A stretch of 64,000 nt of DNA from Sva-07 sp963752815 (GTDB lineage Bacteria; Actinomycetota; Acidimicrobiia; Acidimicrobiales; Ilumatobacteraceae), in assembly GCA_963752815.1 (NCBI GenBank), contig CAVVZI010000015.1, positions 1,240,001 through 1,304,000 on the forward strand, written 5' to 3'. The position numbers and the translations under genes are program-made. Below the pieces are notes generated by a model. The model saw only the letters and a program-made list of their open reading frames with translations. It was not told where the DNA came from and ran no database searches. Positions 8,274 through 17,329 of the stretch are shown in pieces; position 1 is the first letter of the stretch, and each line of letters opens with the position of its first letter.

Positions 8274-10387
8274 GGGCACGGGAACCAGACGCCATCGGCG
8301 ACGTCGAGCGCGACGGAGTGAGCCTGCACTGGGAGGTGTTCGGAACCGGCGAGACCACCGTGGCACTGCTGCCGACCTGGTCGATCATTCCCTCCCGGTT
8401 CTGGAAGGCGCAGGTCGCCTCGCTCGCCCGTCGCTACCGGATCGTCACGTTCGACGGGCGGGGTACCGGGATGTCGTCGAAGCCGGTCGGGAGCGAGGCC
8501 TACTCCCATTTCGAGTTCGCCGACGACATCGGTGCCGTGTTCGACGCGACCGACACCGCGAGAGCGGTCCTCGTCGCGCTGTCGTGCGGCGCGACGTGGG
8601 GGATCCAGTTCGCCGCCGACCACCCCGAGCGCGTCGAGGGCCTCGTCACCATCTGTCCGGCCACACCGCTCACCCCCGGGCACATGGAGCGCGCCATCTT
8701 CCCGTTCGATGCCGAGCTCGAAACGACCGACGGCTGGGCCAAGTACAACAGCCACTACTGGCAAGAGGACTACCGCGACTTCGCCGAGTTCTTCTTCGCC
8801 CAGATGTTCCACGAGCCGCACTCCACCAAGCAGATCGAGGACTGCGTCGCGTGGAGCCAGGAGATCCCGCCATCGGTGTTGATCGACGCCACGCGGGGCC
8901 AGCAGGCGTGCCAGCTCGAGAGCTTCCGCTCCGTCTGTGCCCGCGTCGCCGCGCCCGTGCTCGTCATCCACGGCGATGAAGACCGCATCCGCCCGCACTC
9001 GTCCGGCGTGGCCCTCGCCGAACTGACCGGCGGCCAGCTGGTCACCATCGGCGGGGGCGGGCACGGTCCACAAGGGCGCGACCCGATCGTCGTCAACCGC
9101 CTGATCGAGCAGTTCGTCGACACCGTCCGCCCGACGCGTCGCCCGGCGTCGCCGCCGCGCACCTGGGTCCGCGCCGCCCGGCGTCCGAAGCGGGCGCTCT
9201 ACATCTCCTCGCCGATCGGGCTCGGCCATGCGTTGCGCGACGCGACGATCGCCGACGAACTCCGCAAGCTCCACCCCGACCTGCAGATCGACTGGCTCGC
9301 CCAGCACCCGGTCACGAAGGTGCTGGAGGGACGCGGTGAGCACGTCCATCCCGCATCGGCGTTCCTCGCCAACGAGTCGGCCCACGTGGAAGAGGAGGCG
9401 GGCGAGCACGACCTGCACGCGTTCCAGGCCATCCGGGAGATGGACGAGATTCTGGTGAACAACTTCATGGTGTTCGACGACCTCGTCCGCGACGAGCACT
9501 ACGACGTGGTGATCGGCGACGAAGCCTGGGACGTCGACTACTTCCTCCACGAGAACCCGGAGCGCAAGCATTTCGAGTTCGCGTGGATGACCGATTTCGT
9601 GGGGTGGCTCCCGATGCCCGACGGTGGGGCGCGCGAGGCGGCGATCGCCGCCGACTACAACGCCGAGATGATCGAGCAGCGGGCCCGGTACCGACGGCTC
9701 CGTGACCGGTCGATCTTCATCGGTGACCCCGACGACATCGTGCCCGACGCGTTCGGTGAACACCTTCCCGGGATCCGTGACTGGACCACGGCCAACTTCG
9801 AGTTCTCCGGCTACGTCACCGGGTTCGATCCCGCCGACTTCGTCGACCACGAAGCGTTGCGGGCGGAACTCGGCTACCACGCCGACGAGCGGGTGTGCGT
9901 GGTGACCGTCGGCGGGTCGGGTGTCGGCGGCGACCTCGTCCGGCGGGTGGTGGAGGCGGTGCCGGCCGCTCGCCGGCTCGTCCCGGAGCTCCGGTTCGTC
10001 GTCGTCGTCGGGCCGCGCATCGACCCGCGCTCGTTCCCGCGCTGCGACGGCGTGGACTATCACTCCTACGTCCCCGATCTCTACCGTCACCTTGCCGCCT
10101 GCGATCTGGCGATCGTGCAGGGTGGGCTCACCACGTGCATGGAACTGACCGCCAATCGGCGGCCATTCATCTACGTGCCGCTGCAGCACCACTTCGAGCA
10201 GAACTTCCACGTCCACCACCGCCTGCAGCGGTACGGTGCCGGCCGGCGGGTCGACTACCAGGACGCGGCCGATCCGGACGTCCTGGCGGCGGCGATCGTG
10301 GCCGAACTCGGCCGCACCGTCGACTACCTCCCCGTCGACCCGCGCGGCGCCGCCCGTGCCGCGGCGTCGATCGCCGAGCTGCTCTGA
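8270..10387 (+). CDS. Fusion protein: alpha/beta hydrolase + MurG/GT1-like glycosyltransferase
   Basis: 705 residues in one unbroken frame, starting within the TetR stop. Residues about 1-285 are an alpha/beta hydrolase: FDGRGTGMSS, nucleophile elbow VALSCGATW (Ser105), acid loop VIHGDEDRI and a terminal GGGGHGPQG His. A Pro/Arg-rich linker leads to residues about 300-705, a GT-B glycosyltransferase with an N-terminal SSPIGLGHALRD glycine loop and a C-terminal donor-site block SYVPDLYRHLAACDLAIVQG then GGLTTCMELTANRRP. Donor and acceptor are unknown; a glycolipid or glycosylated secondary metabolite is conceivable. Base use does not change at the junction, so this looks like a real fusion. 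Confidence 0.88.
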   Translation: MRAREPDAIGDVERDGVSLHWEVFGTGETTVALLPTWSIIPSRFWKAQVASLARRYRIVTFDGRGTGMSSKPVGSEAYSHFEFADDIGAVFDATDTARAVLVALSCGATWGIQFAADHPERVEGLVTICPATPLTPGHMERAIFPFDAELETTDGWAKYNSHYWQEDYRDFAEFFFAQMFHEPHSTKQIEDCVAWSQEIPPSVLIDATRGQQACQLESFRSVCARVAAPVLVIHGDEDRIRPHSSGVALAELTGGQLVTIGGGGHGPQGRDPIVVNRLIEQFVDTVRPTRRPASPPRTWVRAARRPKRALYISSPIGLGHALRDATIADELRKLHPDLQIDWLAQHPVTKVLEGRGEHVHPASAFLANESAHVEEEAGEHDLHAFQAIREMDEILVNNFMVFDDLVRDEHYDVVIGDEAWDVDYFLHENPERKHFEFAWMTDFVGWLPMPDGGAREAAIAADYNAEMIEQRARYRRLRDRSIFIGDPDDIVPDAFGEHLPGIRDWTTANFEFSGYVTGFDPADFVDHEALRAELGYHADERVCVVTVGGSGVGGDLVRRVVEAVPAARRLVPELRFVVVVGPRIDPRSFPRCDGVDYHSYVPDLYRHLAACDLAIVQGGLTTCMELTANRRPFIYVPLQHHFEQNFHVHHRLQRYGAGRRVDYQDAADPDVLAAAIVAELGRTVDYLPVDPRGAARAAASIAELL

Positions 10388-10395
10388 CGGCGGGT

Positions 10396-10401
10396 TACGT
10401 T
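10396..10401 (+). promoter_or_regulatory. -10 element TACGTT of a leaderless promoter
   Basis: TACGTT ends 6 bases before ATG 10408. It would give the oxidoreductase a transcript of its own within the operon. Confidence 0.5.
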
Positions 10402-10407
10402 GCGGTG

Positions 10408-11313
10408 ATGGAAATCGGCATCTTCTCCAACATCGCGGGCACCGGAAACTTCGACGCACTCGTCGCCGACGCGCAGGCCTCGGCCGACGCCGGCTTCGGG
10501 TCGTACTGGCTCTCCCAGATCATCGGGCAGGTCGACGCGATGACCCTCATCGGTGCGGTCGCCCAGAACGTTCCGAACCTCCAATTCGGGACCTCGGTGG
10601 TCCCGACGTACCCGCGCCACCCGATGGTGATGGCGGAACAGGCGAAGACGGTCAGCCTGCTCAGCGGTGGCCGCTTCACGTTGGGCATCGGGCTGTCGCA
10701 TCAGCCGGTCGTCGAGGGGATGTGGGGCTACTCGTTCGACAAACCGGTCCGCCACGCCCGCGAGTACCTCGCCGCGCTGATGCCGCTCGTGCGCGGCGAG
10801 GCCGTCAACATGGCCGCGGAGACGATCACCGTGCGGGGCCAGGTCACCATCGACGCGCCGGAACCGCCGGTGCTGCTCGCCGCGCTCGGCCCGCAGATGT
10901 TGCGGCTCGCCGGTGCCGTGTGCGGCGGGACGATCACCTGGATGACCGGTGCCTCGACGCTGGCGTCGCTCACCGTGCCGACGATCAGCGACGCCGCGGA
11001 GGAGGCGGGCCGACCCGCACCCGAGATCGTCGCCGGCTTCCCGATCTGGGTCACCGACGACGTCGACGCGGCGCGTGCGGTGGCCGCCCGCGTGTTCATG
11101 ATCTACGGCCAGCTGCCGTCGTACCGCTCGATGCTCGACCACGAAGGCCTCGCCGGTCCCGAGGATCTGGCGATCATCGGCGACGAGGCGACGTGTGCCG
11201 CCCGGCTCGACGAACTCGCGACGGCAGGCGTCACGCAGTTCCTGGCGTCGGAGTTCGCGAACGACGACGAGGGCCGCGGTCGCACGCGCGCCTTCTTGGC
11301 GAGCCGGCTCTGA
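10408..11313 (+). CDS. Luciferase-like (LLM class) F420-dependent oxidoreductase
   Basis: 301 residues in a bacterial-luciferase TIM barrel: MEIGIFSNIAGTGNFDALVAD, GTSVVPTYPRHP, LLSGGRFTLGIGLSHQPVVE and GGTITWMTG. In actinobacteria this class usually uses coenzyme F420 to oxidise or reduce small molecules. The gene begins 20 bases after the hydrolase-glycosyltransferase gene and has its own leaderless -10. A hairpin follows the stop in a convergent setting. Confidence 0.87.
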   Translation: MEIGIFSNIAGTGNFDALVADAQASADAGFGSYWLSQIIGQVDAMTLIGAVAQNVPNLQFGTSVVPTYPRHPMVMAEQAKTVSLLSGGRFTLGIGLSHQPVVEGMWGYSFDKPVRHAREYLAALMPLVRGEAVNMAAETITVRGQVTIDAPEPPVLLAALGPQMLRLAGAVCGGTITWMTGASTLASLTVPTISDAAEEAGRPAPEIVAGFPIWVTDDVDAARAVAARVFMIYGQLPSYRSMLDHEGLAGPEDLAIIGDEATCAARLDELATAGVTQFLASEFANDDEGRGRTRAFLASRL

Positions 11314-11333
11314 TCCGTCCCGCCGAACCGCAC

Positions 11334-11358
11334 GGCTGACCGGCACCGCCGGTCAGCC
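11334..11358. terminator. Hairpin between convergent genes
   Basis: GGCTGACCGGC pairs with GCCGGTCAGCC (11 bp, loop ACC). It lies 20 bases after the oxidoreductase stop and 8 bases after the convergent acyl-CoA dehydrogenase stop, so it can serve both. Confidence 0.65.
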
Positions 11359-11366
11359 CGGCGACA

Positions 11367-12647
11367 TCAGTGGCGCGACGCCATGTACTTCGCGTAGCCG
11401 TCGGCGAGATCGCGCAGCTCGGGATCCTGCGCCAGCAACGGCTCGAACTTCTTGCGCGCCGCTTCCCGCTTGGCCGGGAAGTACTCGGTCGGCCAGTTGC
11501 CCTCGTGCGGCCGGTACGACTTCAGCACGTTGCGGGCGACGGTGGCCTTGTGGACCTCGTCGACGCCGTCGGCGATCCCCATCGTGGGCGCCGCCGCGTA
11601 CATGTCCTGCAGCGGCGTGAGGTTGGTGGTGCCGAGCGAGCCCATGATGTGCAGGGCGTTGAACGACACCTCGCGCAGCACCCTGGCCATCGTGTACTTG
11701 ACGGCGGCGATGTCGGTGCGCGCCTCCTGCGTGCTGGAGTTGTCGATCTTCCACGCCGTCTCGAGCACGAACAGGCGCAGCATCCGGATCGAGGCGTACG
11801 AGTCGGCGATCTTCTCCTGCACCATCTGATGCTCGGCGATCGTCTTGCCGTGTGACTCGCGGCTGAGCGCCCGCTCGCACATCATGTCGAAGGCGAGCTT
11901 GCACTGGGCGATCGTGCGCATCGCGTGATGGATGCGCCCCCCGCCGAGCCGCCGCTGGGCGAGCACCTTGGCGCCGTCCTCGGGGCCGAGGAGGTGGTCG
12001 AGGGGTACCCGCACCTCGTTGTAGATGATGTGGTTGTGGTTGCGCGGCTCGGGCAGGATCTCCACGCCCGGCGTCTTGCGCGGCACGACGAACATGCCGT
12101 TGGTGCACATCACGAACAGGATGTCGGCCACCCGCCCGGCGCTGGTGAACCACTTCTCGCCGTTGATCACCCATTCGTCGCCGTCGCGCGTGGCGTAGGT
12201 CTTGAACAGGTTGGGATCCGAACCGCCCTGGGGCTCGGTCATCGAGTAGGCCGACCACATCTCCTGGTTGAGCATCGGGGTCAGCCAGCGCTCCTTCTGC
12301 TCCTCGGTGCCATAGGCCGCGAGCATCTCCATGTTGCCGGTGTCGGGCGCGGCCGCGCCGAACATCTGTGGCGCCGACGGATAGCGGCCGAGGATCTCGT
12401 TGAGGAGGCCGAGCTTCAACTGGCCGTAGCCGGGACCACCGAGCTCCTCGTCGAGGAAGATCGCCCACAAACCCTGGTCCTTCACCTGCTGCTGGAGGCC
12501 CCTGACGAGGGCCCGGATCTTCGGCTCCGGCGACCGGATGGCGTAGGGGAAGACGTAGTGGAGCGGCTCGACCTCCTCGCGGCAGAACTCCTCGACCCAG
12601 TCGAGCTTCTTCTGAAATTCCGGTTCTGTCGAGAAATCCCAAGCCAT
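11367..12647 (-). CDS. Acyl-CoA dehydrogenase
   Basis: 426 residues; ATG 12647 with AGAGG upstream. FAD and substrate motifs are clear: YSMTEPQGGSDPNLFKTYA, WVINGEKWFTSAGRVAD, LGGGRIHHAMRTIAQC and the C-terminal HKATVARNVLKSY. The length and the VEEFCREEVEPLHYVFP start match the FadE-type enzymes of the 3-hydroxyacyl or branched fatty acid subgroup common in actinobacteria. It catalyses flavin-dependent alpha-beta dehydrogenation of an acyl-CoA. No other beta-oxidation gene is adjacent. Confidence 0.92.
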   Translation of the reverse strand: MAWDFSTEPEFQKKLDWVEEFCREEVEPLHYVFPYAIRSPEPKIRALVRGLQQQVKDQGLWAIFLDEELGGPGYGQLKLGLLNEILGRYPSAPQMFGAAAPDTGNMEMLAAYGTEEQKERWLTPMLNQEMWSAYSMTEPQGGSDPNLFKTYATRDGDEWVINGEKWFTSAGRVADILFVMCTNGMFVVPRKTPGVEILPEPRNHNHIIYNEVRVPLDHLLGPEDGAKVLAQRRLGGGRIHHAMRTIAQCKLAFDMMCERALSRESHGKTIAEHQMVQEKIADSYASIRMLRLFVLETAWKIDNSSTQEARTDIAAVKYTMARVLREVSFNALHIMGSLGTTNLTPLQDMYAAAPTMGIADGVDEVHKATVARNVLKSYRPHEGNWPTEYFPAKREAARKKFEPLLAQDPELRDLADGYAKYMASRH

Positions 12648-12685
12648 CGTCCGTTACCTCTTCGTCGGTTGCAGTTGGACACTCG

Positions 12686-12691
12686 ACTGTA
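12686..12691 (-). promoter_or_regulatory. -10 element TACAGT for the acyl-CoA dehydrogenase
   Basis: On the minus strand TACAGT lies 38 bases before the ATG, leaving a short 5' leader that contains the AGAGG ribosome site. Confidence 0.4.
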
Positions 12692-12746
12692 CGAAAACGC
12701 GTGCTCGCCCCACGAGCGGAGGTCGTGCAGCGTGGTCAGGCCGACC

Positions 12747-14348
12747 TCAGCCGCGTGGGCAGTCACGGTCGAGGACGTTGGCGGTGACCCGGGCGACGGC
12801 GGCATCGTCGGCCAGGCCGAACACCCAGTCGGTGGTTCCGATGGTGACGACCGTGCCCGCGTCGCGTCCGTACGGCTGGCAGGTCAACATCACGGCGTTG
12901 CCGTGGCGCACGCGGGCCAGGCTCGTTCCGCTGTTGTCGCCGTAAATCCGCTCGGCGATGAACTCGAGGTCGCCCTGATCGCTCAGGGCCGCGATCGACT
13001 TGGGGTACTCGCCGATCCCGAGGTTGCTCGACGGCGTGAAGGCCACGATCTCGATGTCGGCCGCGAGATCGGCGCGATCGACGGCGACCGGCAGCTGGAG
13101 ATCGTCGAACGTCAACGGGCAGCCGACGGTCTCGTAGCCGACCACGCCGTGCTTCGCGCCGAGCACGTCGCCGTAGCGCAGGCCGGTGCCGTCGACGAGC
13201 CAGTGGTCGTCGCGGTAGACGACGAACCCGCCGACACCCCGGGCGGTCGCCCGACCGAACCGGTGGTACAACCCGAACGCCGATCCGCCCCCGAGGAACG
13301 ACCACTCCGGCTGGCCCACGACCGGGTCGGCCCACATGCCGGTCATCGCCGGGTGCGGTCCCTCCCGCGGACCCTGCGCCAGGACCGGGTCGGTCTCGTG
13401 GGCGGTGTACTTGTGGCAGACCATGTTGGTGATCACATCGCCGGTCGCCGGGTGGTCGCGCTGTTCGAGGCGGACCTGCCAGAACATCGTGTTGCCCGAG
13501 AAGCTGGCGAAGTTGCCGCCGCGCCGCACGTGAGCCTCGACCGCGTGACGTTGGCCTGCCGACCAGTACTCGTCGTGGCCGACGCTGAGCACGAGGTCGT
13601 AACCGTCGAGCACGTGGGGGTCGTCCTCGAGGTCGGACGACACGGCGTAGTCGAACTCGTAGCCCGCACCTTCGGCCCACTCGACGAATCGGCGTTCGTG
13701 GGTGAACCAGCCGGCCGAGCCGATCGCCGACGGATAGGCGTGCTCGGTCCGGTACCGCTGGAAGATCAGGCCGTCGACGTCGGGTTCCTCGCCCCAGCGA
13801 ACCGGCCGGGCCTTGCGGTCATCGCGTTCGACCTCTGGCCGGCACAGCATTCCTCGCGCGAACGGCCGGCCGAACGACACCTGCTTGCCACCCGTGTAGA
13901 GGCTGCGCCCACCCCACGTGTTGTAGGCGTTCCAGGTGTTGGTCGCCAGCACGAGCAGTGCACGCGGTCCGCCAGCGGCGGCTCGGCCGCGGACGACGAA
14001 GCCGGCGTGCGCCACGTCCCGACCCGGCGGCGCGTCGGTCGCCGTGAGCGTCACGAGATGGAAGCCGGATCGCCAGTGCTCGGCGATCGGGATCTGCAGT
14101 GTCACGGGCCATCGGCACCCCTCGGCGTCGGCGTCGCTCGGTGGTGGGGTGAAGATCCCAGCCACGTCGGTCGCGGCCCACACGTGTTCGCGGCGGGCGC
14201 CCCAGCGCTCGACGCGGACGTCGAACGTCGCCGACCGGGTCGACACGTGGAGGCCGACCGCCGCACCGACCGGGTAGCTCAGCTCGCCGCAGTAACCCTC
14301 GATGTCGTCATGGAACGTCTGGTCATCGGACGTCTGGTCATCGACCAT
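12747..14348 (-). CDS. N,N-dimethylformamidase beta-subunit-like protein
   Basis: 533 residues. An N-terminal beta-sandwich (GELSYPVGAAVGLHVST; FDVRVERWG) is followed by a glutamine-amidotransferase-like C-terminal region with LVLSVGHDEYWSAGQR, GGNFASFSGNTMFWQVRLE and the final MLTCQPYGRDAGTVVTIGT block, all features of the large subunit of N,N-dimethylformamidase. No small (alpha) subunit is next to it, as in many actinobacterial homologues whose amide substrate is unknown. Its start overlaps the end of the HxlR regulator gene by 11 bases, so the two are co-transcribed. Confidence 0.82.
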   Translation of the reverse strand: MVDDQTSDDQTFHDDIEGYCGELSYPVGAAVGLHVSTRSATFDVRVERWGARREHVWAATDVAGIFTPPPSDADAEGCRWPVTLQIPIAEHWRSGFHLVTLTATDAPPGRDVAHAGFVVRGRAAAGGPRALLVLATNTWNAYNTWGGRSLYTGGKQVSFGRPFARGMLCRPEVERDDRKARPVRWGEEPDVDGLIFQRYRTEHAYPSAIGSAGWFTHERRFVEWAEGAGYEFDYAVSSDLEDDPHVLDGYDLVLSVGHDEYWSAGQRHAVEAHVRRGGNFASFSGNTMFWQVRLEQRDHPATGDVITNMVCHKYTAHETDPVLAQGPREGPHPAMTGMWADPVVGQPEWSFLGGGSAFGLYHRFGRATARGVGGFVVYRDDHWLVDGTGLRYGDVLGAKHGVVGYETVGCPLTFDDLQLPVAVDRADLAADIEIVAFTPSSNLGIGEYPKSIAALSDQGDLEFIAERIYGDNSGTSLARVRHGNAVMLTCQPYGRDAGTVVTIGTTDWVFGLADDAAVARVTANVLDRDCPRG

Positions 14349-14844
14349 CAGCGGCCGGGGCGTTCACCCGCGCGTCCATCTCGTTCGGCTCGACCCGCCG
14401 ACCCGACGGCGTGCGCATCTCGACGCGCACCTGCTCGTCGGTCGTTCGGTCGTGGACGGTCACCGGCGCATCGCCGTCGTACAGGTACCGGTCGCCCCAG
14501 TCCATCAACGAGAGCATCACCGGCAGGAGGTCGACGCCCTTGCGCGTCAGGCGGTACTCGAGCCGCGACCGTTCGCCCGGATCTTGGTAAGGAACCGCCC
14601 GCGCGACGCCGAGGTCGACGAGCCGTCCGAGCCGGTTCGAGAGCACGCTGCGTGACACGCCGAGGTCGCGCTGCAGGTCGTTGAAGCGGTGGACGCCGAA
14701 GAACAACTCGCGCAACACCATGATCGACCAGGTGTCGCCGAGCGCGGTGAGCGTGCCGGCGATCGAGCAGCGGTCGGCCAGCGTCCCGCGAGCGGGCGGG
14801 TTGGTTCGGGCGGGAGCGTCGGAACGAGTGGGAGTCTGCGCCAT
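14338..14844 (-). CDS. HxlR-family winged-helix regulator
   Basis: 168 residues. The Cys near residue 26 (LADRCSIAGTLTALGDTW) and the WSIMVLRELFFGVHRFNDLQ then LGVSRSVLSNRLGRLVDLGV helix-turn-helix with a following beta wing (ERSRLEYRLTRKG) are typical HxlR. Such proteins often sense reactive electrophiles or quinones through that Cys. It is transcribed with the dimethylformamidase-like gene and divergent from a small gene whose promoter carries a dyad at the expected start site. Confidence 0.9.
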   Translation of the reverse strand: MAQTPTRSDAPARTNPPARGTLADRCSIAGTLTALGDTWSIMVLRELFFGVHRFNDLQRDLGVSRSVLSNRLGRLVDLGVARAVPYQDPGERSRLEYRLTRKGVDLLPVMLSLMDWGDRYLYDGDAPVTVHDRTTDEQVRVEMRTPSGRRVEPNEMDARVNAPAADGR

Positions 14845-14868
14845 CGGTCACACCCTAGCTGAGTTCTC

Positions 14869-14897
14869 TTGACAGATTCAGCCGGTGGGTTCAAGAT
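14869..14897 (+). promoter_or_regulatory. Promoter of the small gene at 14977
   Basis: TTGACA (14869-14874), a 17-base spacer, then CAAGAT (14892-14897). The -35 is perfect and the spacing optimal. Confidence 0.55.
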
Positions 14898-14903
14898 GGC
14901 CTG

Positions 14904-14920
14904 AGTTCGTCAAATGAACT
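14904..14920. promoter_or_regulatory. Candidate HxlR operator at the start site
   Basis: AGTTC-N7-GAACT dyad placed seven bases after the -10, over the expected transcription start. The divergent HxlR gene is the natural candidate regulator. Confidence 0.45.
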
Positions 14921-14976
14921 GAGCTGATCGATCGATCACTCATGAAAGCCTGATCGCACAGAAAGGGAGATCAACG

Positions 14977-15156
14977 ATGCGTCGACTGACCCGATTCTGG
15001 ATCGCCCCCAGCCTCCACCGATCCACGCCGCACCGGCGGAGCCGAGAGGAACTCGCCGTGATCGCCGATCGGTTCATCACGGATACCGCGACCGTGGCCG
15101 CCACCGAGTCCGGCCGTCCCGAGACCCCGGCCGCGCCACCCCGCCTCGCGGCGTGA
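14977..15156 (+). CDS. Small basic hypothetical protein (59 residues)
   Basis: ATG 14977 is preceded by a strong GGGAGA ribosome site at the right distance and by a good promoter. The product starts MRRLTRFWIAPSLHRS, has many Arg residues in its first half and an Ala/Pro-rich tail. I recognise no domain. Being divergent from an HxlR regulator with a dyad between them, it may be the regulated partner. The translation signals are better than those of most genes here, which is why I call it despite its size. Confidence 0.6.
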   Translation: MRRLTRFWIAPSLHRSTPHRRSREELAVIADRFITDTATVAATESGRPETPAAPPRLAA

Positions 15157-15255
15157 CCTTCCCCGGCTGAGCACTGCCGGCTGAGCGTCGCCGACACACC
15201 CGCCTCCGACAGCGCGAGTTGGCGGGGCCGCGGGTCGGGCGGGGCGGCCAGGCCA

Positions 15256-15261
15256 TATCGT
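15256..15261 (+). promoter_or_regulatory. -10 element TATCGT; fixes the response regulator start
   Basis: TATCGT ends 7 bases before GTG 15269, favouring that start over the in-frame GTG at 15260, which would lie upstream of the transcript. Confidence 0.5.
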
Positions 15262-15268
15262 GGGCGGC

Positions 15269-15982
15269 GTGAGCGCCGCGGTGCTGATCGTGGAAGACGA
15301 CGAGCTGATCGCTTCGAGCTTGGTCAGGGCACTGCAGTCCCAGGGTTTCTCGGCGTCGTCCACCGGCACGGTGGCGGCGGCCCTCGAGGCGATCGCCCAC
15401 GAGACGCCGGATCTGGTGCTGCTCGATCTGGGCCTCCCCGACGGAGACGGTTCCGCGGTGGCGACACGGATGGCACTCGACCATCCGCGTGTGCCGGTGA
15501 TCGCCCTGACCGCCCGCTCCGACGAGATCGACATCGTCCTCGGGCTCGACGCGGGGGCGGTCGACTATGTCGTCAAACCGTTCCATCTCGCCGAACTGCT
15601 CGCCCGGATCCGGGCGCACCTCCGCTTCGCCGAGACGGCCCGCAGCGATGCGCGGCAACGCCAGGTCGTCGCAGGTGACGTGATGATCGACACCGCCGCG
15701 CGCCGGGCGTTCGTCGGCACCGATGAGATCGCGCTGCGGCCGAAGGAGTTCGACCTGATCCACCGGCTCGCCGTCGACGCCGGCATCGTCGTCACCCGTG
15801 AGCAACTGATCGACGACGTCTGGGACGACAACTGGTGGGGCTCGACGAAGACGCTCGACGTCCACGTCAACTCGATCCGTCGCAAGCTCGGCGAGCAGCC
15901 CGGCCAACCCAGCCGGATCAGCACGATCCGCGGTGTCGGCTACCGGCTCGAGCTCGACTGCCGCGCGGCAGTGGGCGGGTGA
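15269..15982 (+). CDS. OmpR/PhoB-family response regulator
   Basis: 237 residues from GTG 15269. The receiver domain has the acidic pair at residues 9-11 (VEDDE), phospho-acceptor Asp53 (LVLLDLGLPDGDG), Thr in IALTARSD and Lys in YVVKPFH. A winged-helix output domain follows (LRPKEFDLIHRLAVD; TKTLDVHVNSIRRKLG; ISTIRGVGYRLE). The partner kinase starts 5 bases downstream. The ABC exporter genes that follow on the same strand are likely targets, by position only. Confidence 0.93.
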   Translation: MSAAVLIVEDDELIASSLVRALQSQGFSASSTGTVAAALEAIAHETPDLVLLDLGLPDGDGSAVATRMALDHPRVPVIALTARSDEIDIVLGLDAGAVDYVVKPFHLAELLARIRAHLRFAETARSDARQRQVVAGDVMIDTAARRAFVGTDEIALRPKEFDLIHRLAVDAGIVVTREQLIDDVWDDNWWGSTKTLDVHVNSIRRKLGEQPGQPSRISTIRGVGYRLELDCRAAVGG

Positions 15983-15986
15983 CGTC

Positions 15987-17294
15987 GTGCGTCGGCGGAT
16001 CCTCGTCACGATCGTCTCGGTCACGTTGGCCGCCGTCTGTGCCTTCTTCGTCCCGGCGGCGCTGGCGATCAGGAGCAGCACACGACGCGGCGACAGCCTC
16101 GACGTCGAGCGCGACGCCGCCATCGTGGCCAGCCAGATTCCGCCCGTCGGTCCGGTCGATGTCGCCCAGTTCCAGCATCTCGTCGGTACCGATCGCCAAC
16201 TCGGGGTGTACGACAACGCCGTCGGACTCGTCGACGGTGTCGGTCCGCGGGCACCGGACGCGTTCACGCGCCTCGCGCTCGCCGGCCAGTTCGCCGAGGG
16301 ATGGTCGGGCGGCAACCTCGTCGCCGCGGTGCCGGTGCGGAGCAACACGACCGGGCCACCCAGCGTGGTGCGGATCGAGGAACCGGCGTCGGTGAGCCGG
16401 ATCCGCATCGAGCGTTCGCTGGCGCTGCTGGCCCTGATCGGGGCGGCGATCGTCGGCACGGCGGCGATGATCGGCGTGCTGCTGACCCGCCGGCTCGCCC
16501 GTCCCGTCGAGCGTCTCACGAAGTGGGCGACCCACGCCGACGACGAACCCGCGCCGCCCCCCACCACGGGGATCACCGAACTCGACGAGCTGCGCGACGC
16601 GCTGGTCGACGAGCGCGGACGCGTCGACGCCGCGCTGTCGCGCGAGCGGTCGTTCTCCTCGCACGTGTCCCACCAGCTGCGCACGCCGGTGGCGGCGCTG
16701 CGGGCGGCGATCGAGACCGAACTCGCGGCGCCGCGACCCGACCCGACGTCACTCCTGCACGAGGGCCTCGGCGCCGTCGACCGGCTGGAGGCCACCATCA
16801 CGAGCCTCCTGGCGCTGGCCCGCCGGGCGGAGGGCGAGCCCGTCCTCTGCGACGCGGCCGCGGTGGTGGCCGACCAGGTCGACCGGTGGCGACCGACGCT
16901 GGCCGCGCACGGCCGCGACATCGGTGTCGTCGGCGCACCGCTGATCATCAGCATCGATCCGGCAACGGTGCGCCACATCGTCGACGTCCTGATCGAGAAC
17001 GCGTTCCGGCACGGGGCGGGCATGATCGCCGTGCGGATCGAGCGGAGCCAGACGCAGGAGACCGGTCGACGGGACCTCGTCATCGACGTGAGCGACGACG
17101 GCTCGGTCCTGCCGGGGGCCGATCCCTTCACGGCACAGCCGGTGGACTCCGGACGCGGGATCGGGCTGCGCCTGGCGCGCACGCTCGCCGAGTCGAGCGG
17201 CGGATGTCTCGACCTGCAGGCTTCGTCACCGACCCGCTTCCGGCTCCGCCTGCCCGAACGCGGTGGCGTTTACCCGACGTTGACCTCCGTCTGA
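15987..17294 (+). CDS. Sensor histidine kinase
   Basis: 435 residues from GTG 15987. A first membrane helix (ILVTIVSVTLAAVCAFFVPA), an extracytoplasmic sensor of about 110 residues, a second helix (LALLALIGAAIVGTAAMIGV), a HAMP-like stretch, then the dimerisation/phospho-acceptor box FSSHVSHQLRTPVAAL and an ATPase domain (HIVDVLIENAFRHGAG as N box; DVSDDGSVL and SGRGIGLRLARTLAESSGG as G boxes). It works with the adjoining regulator; its signal is unknown. Confidence 0.92.
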   Translation: MRRRILVTIVSVTLAAVCAFFVPAALAIRSSTRRGDSLDVERDAAIVASQIPPVGPVDVAQFQHLVGTDRQLGVYDNAVGLVDGVGPRAPDAFTRLALAGQFAEGWSGGNLVAAVPVRSNTTGPPSVVRIEEPASVSRIRIERSLALLALIGAAIVGTAAMIGVLLTRRLARPVERLTKWATHADDEPAPPPTTGITELDELRDALVDERGRVDAALSRERSFSSHVSHQLRTPVAALRAAIETELAAPRPDPTSLLHEGLGAVDRLEATITSLLALARRAEGEPVLCDAAAVVADQVDRWRPTLAAHGRDIGVVGAPLIISIDPATVRHIVDVLIENAFRHGAGMIAVRIERSQTQETGRRDLVIDVSDDGSVLPGADPFTAQPVDSGRGIGLRLARTLAESSGGCLDLQASSPTRFRLRLPERGGVYPTLTSV

Positions 17295-17329
17295 CCTGCC
17301 GCTGCTCCACCGATCCGCAAGATCGGGGC

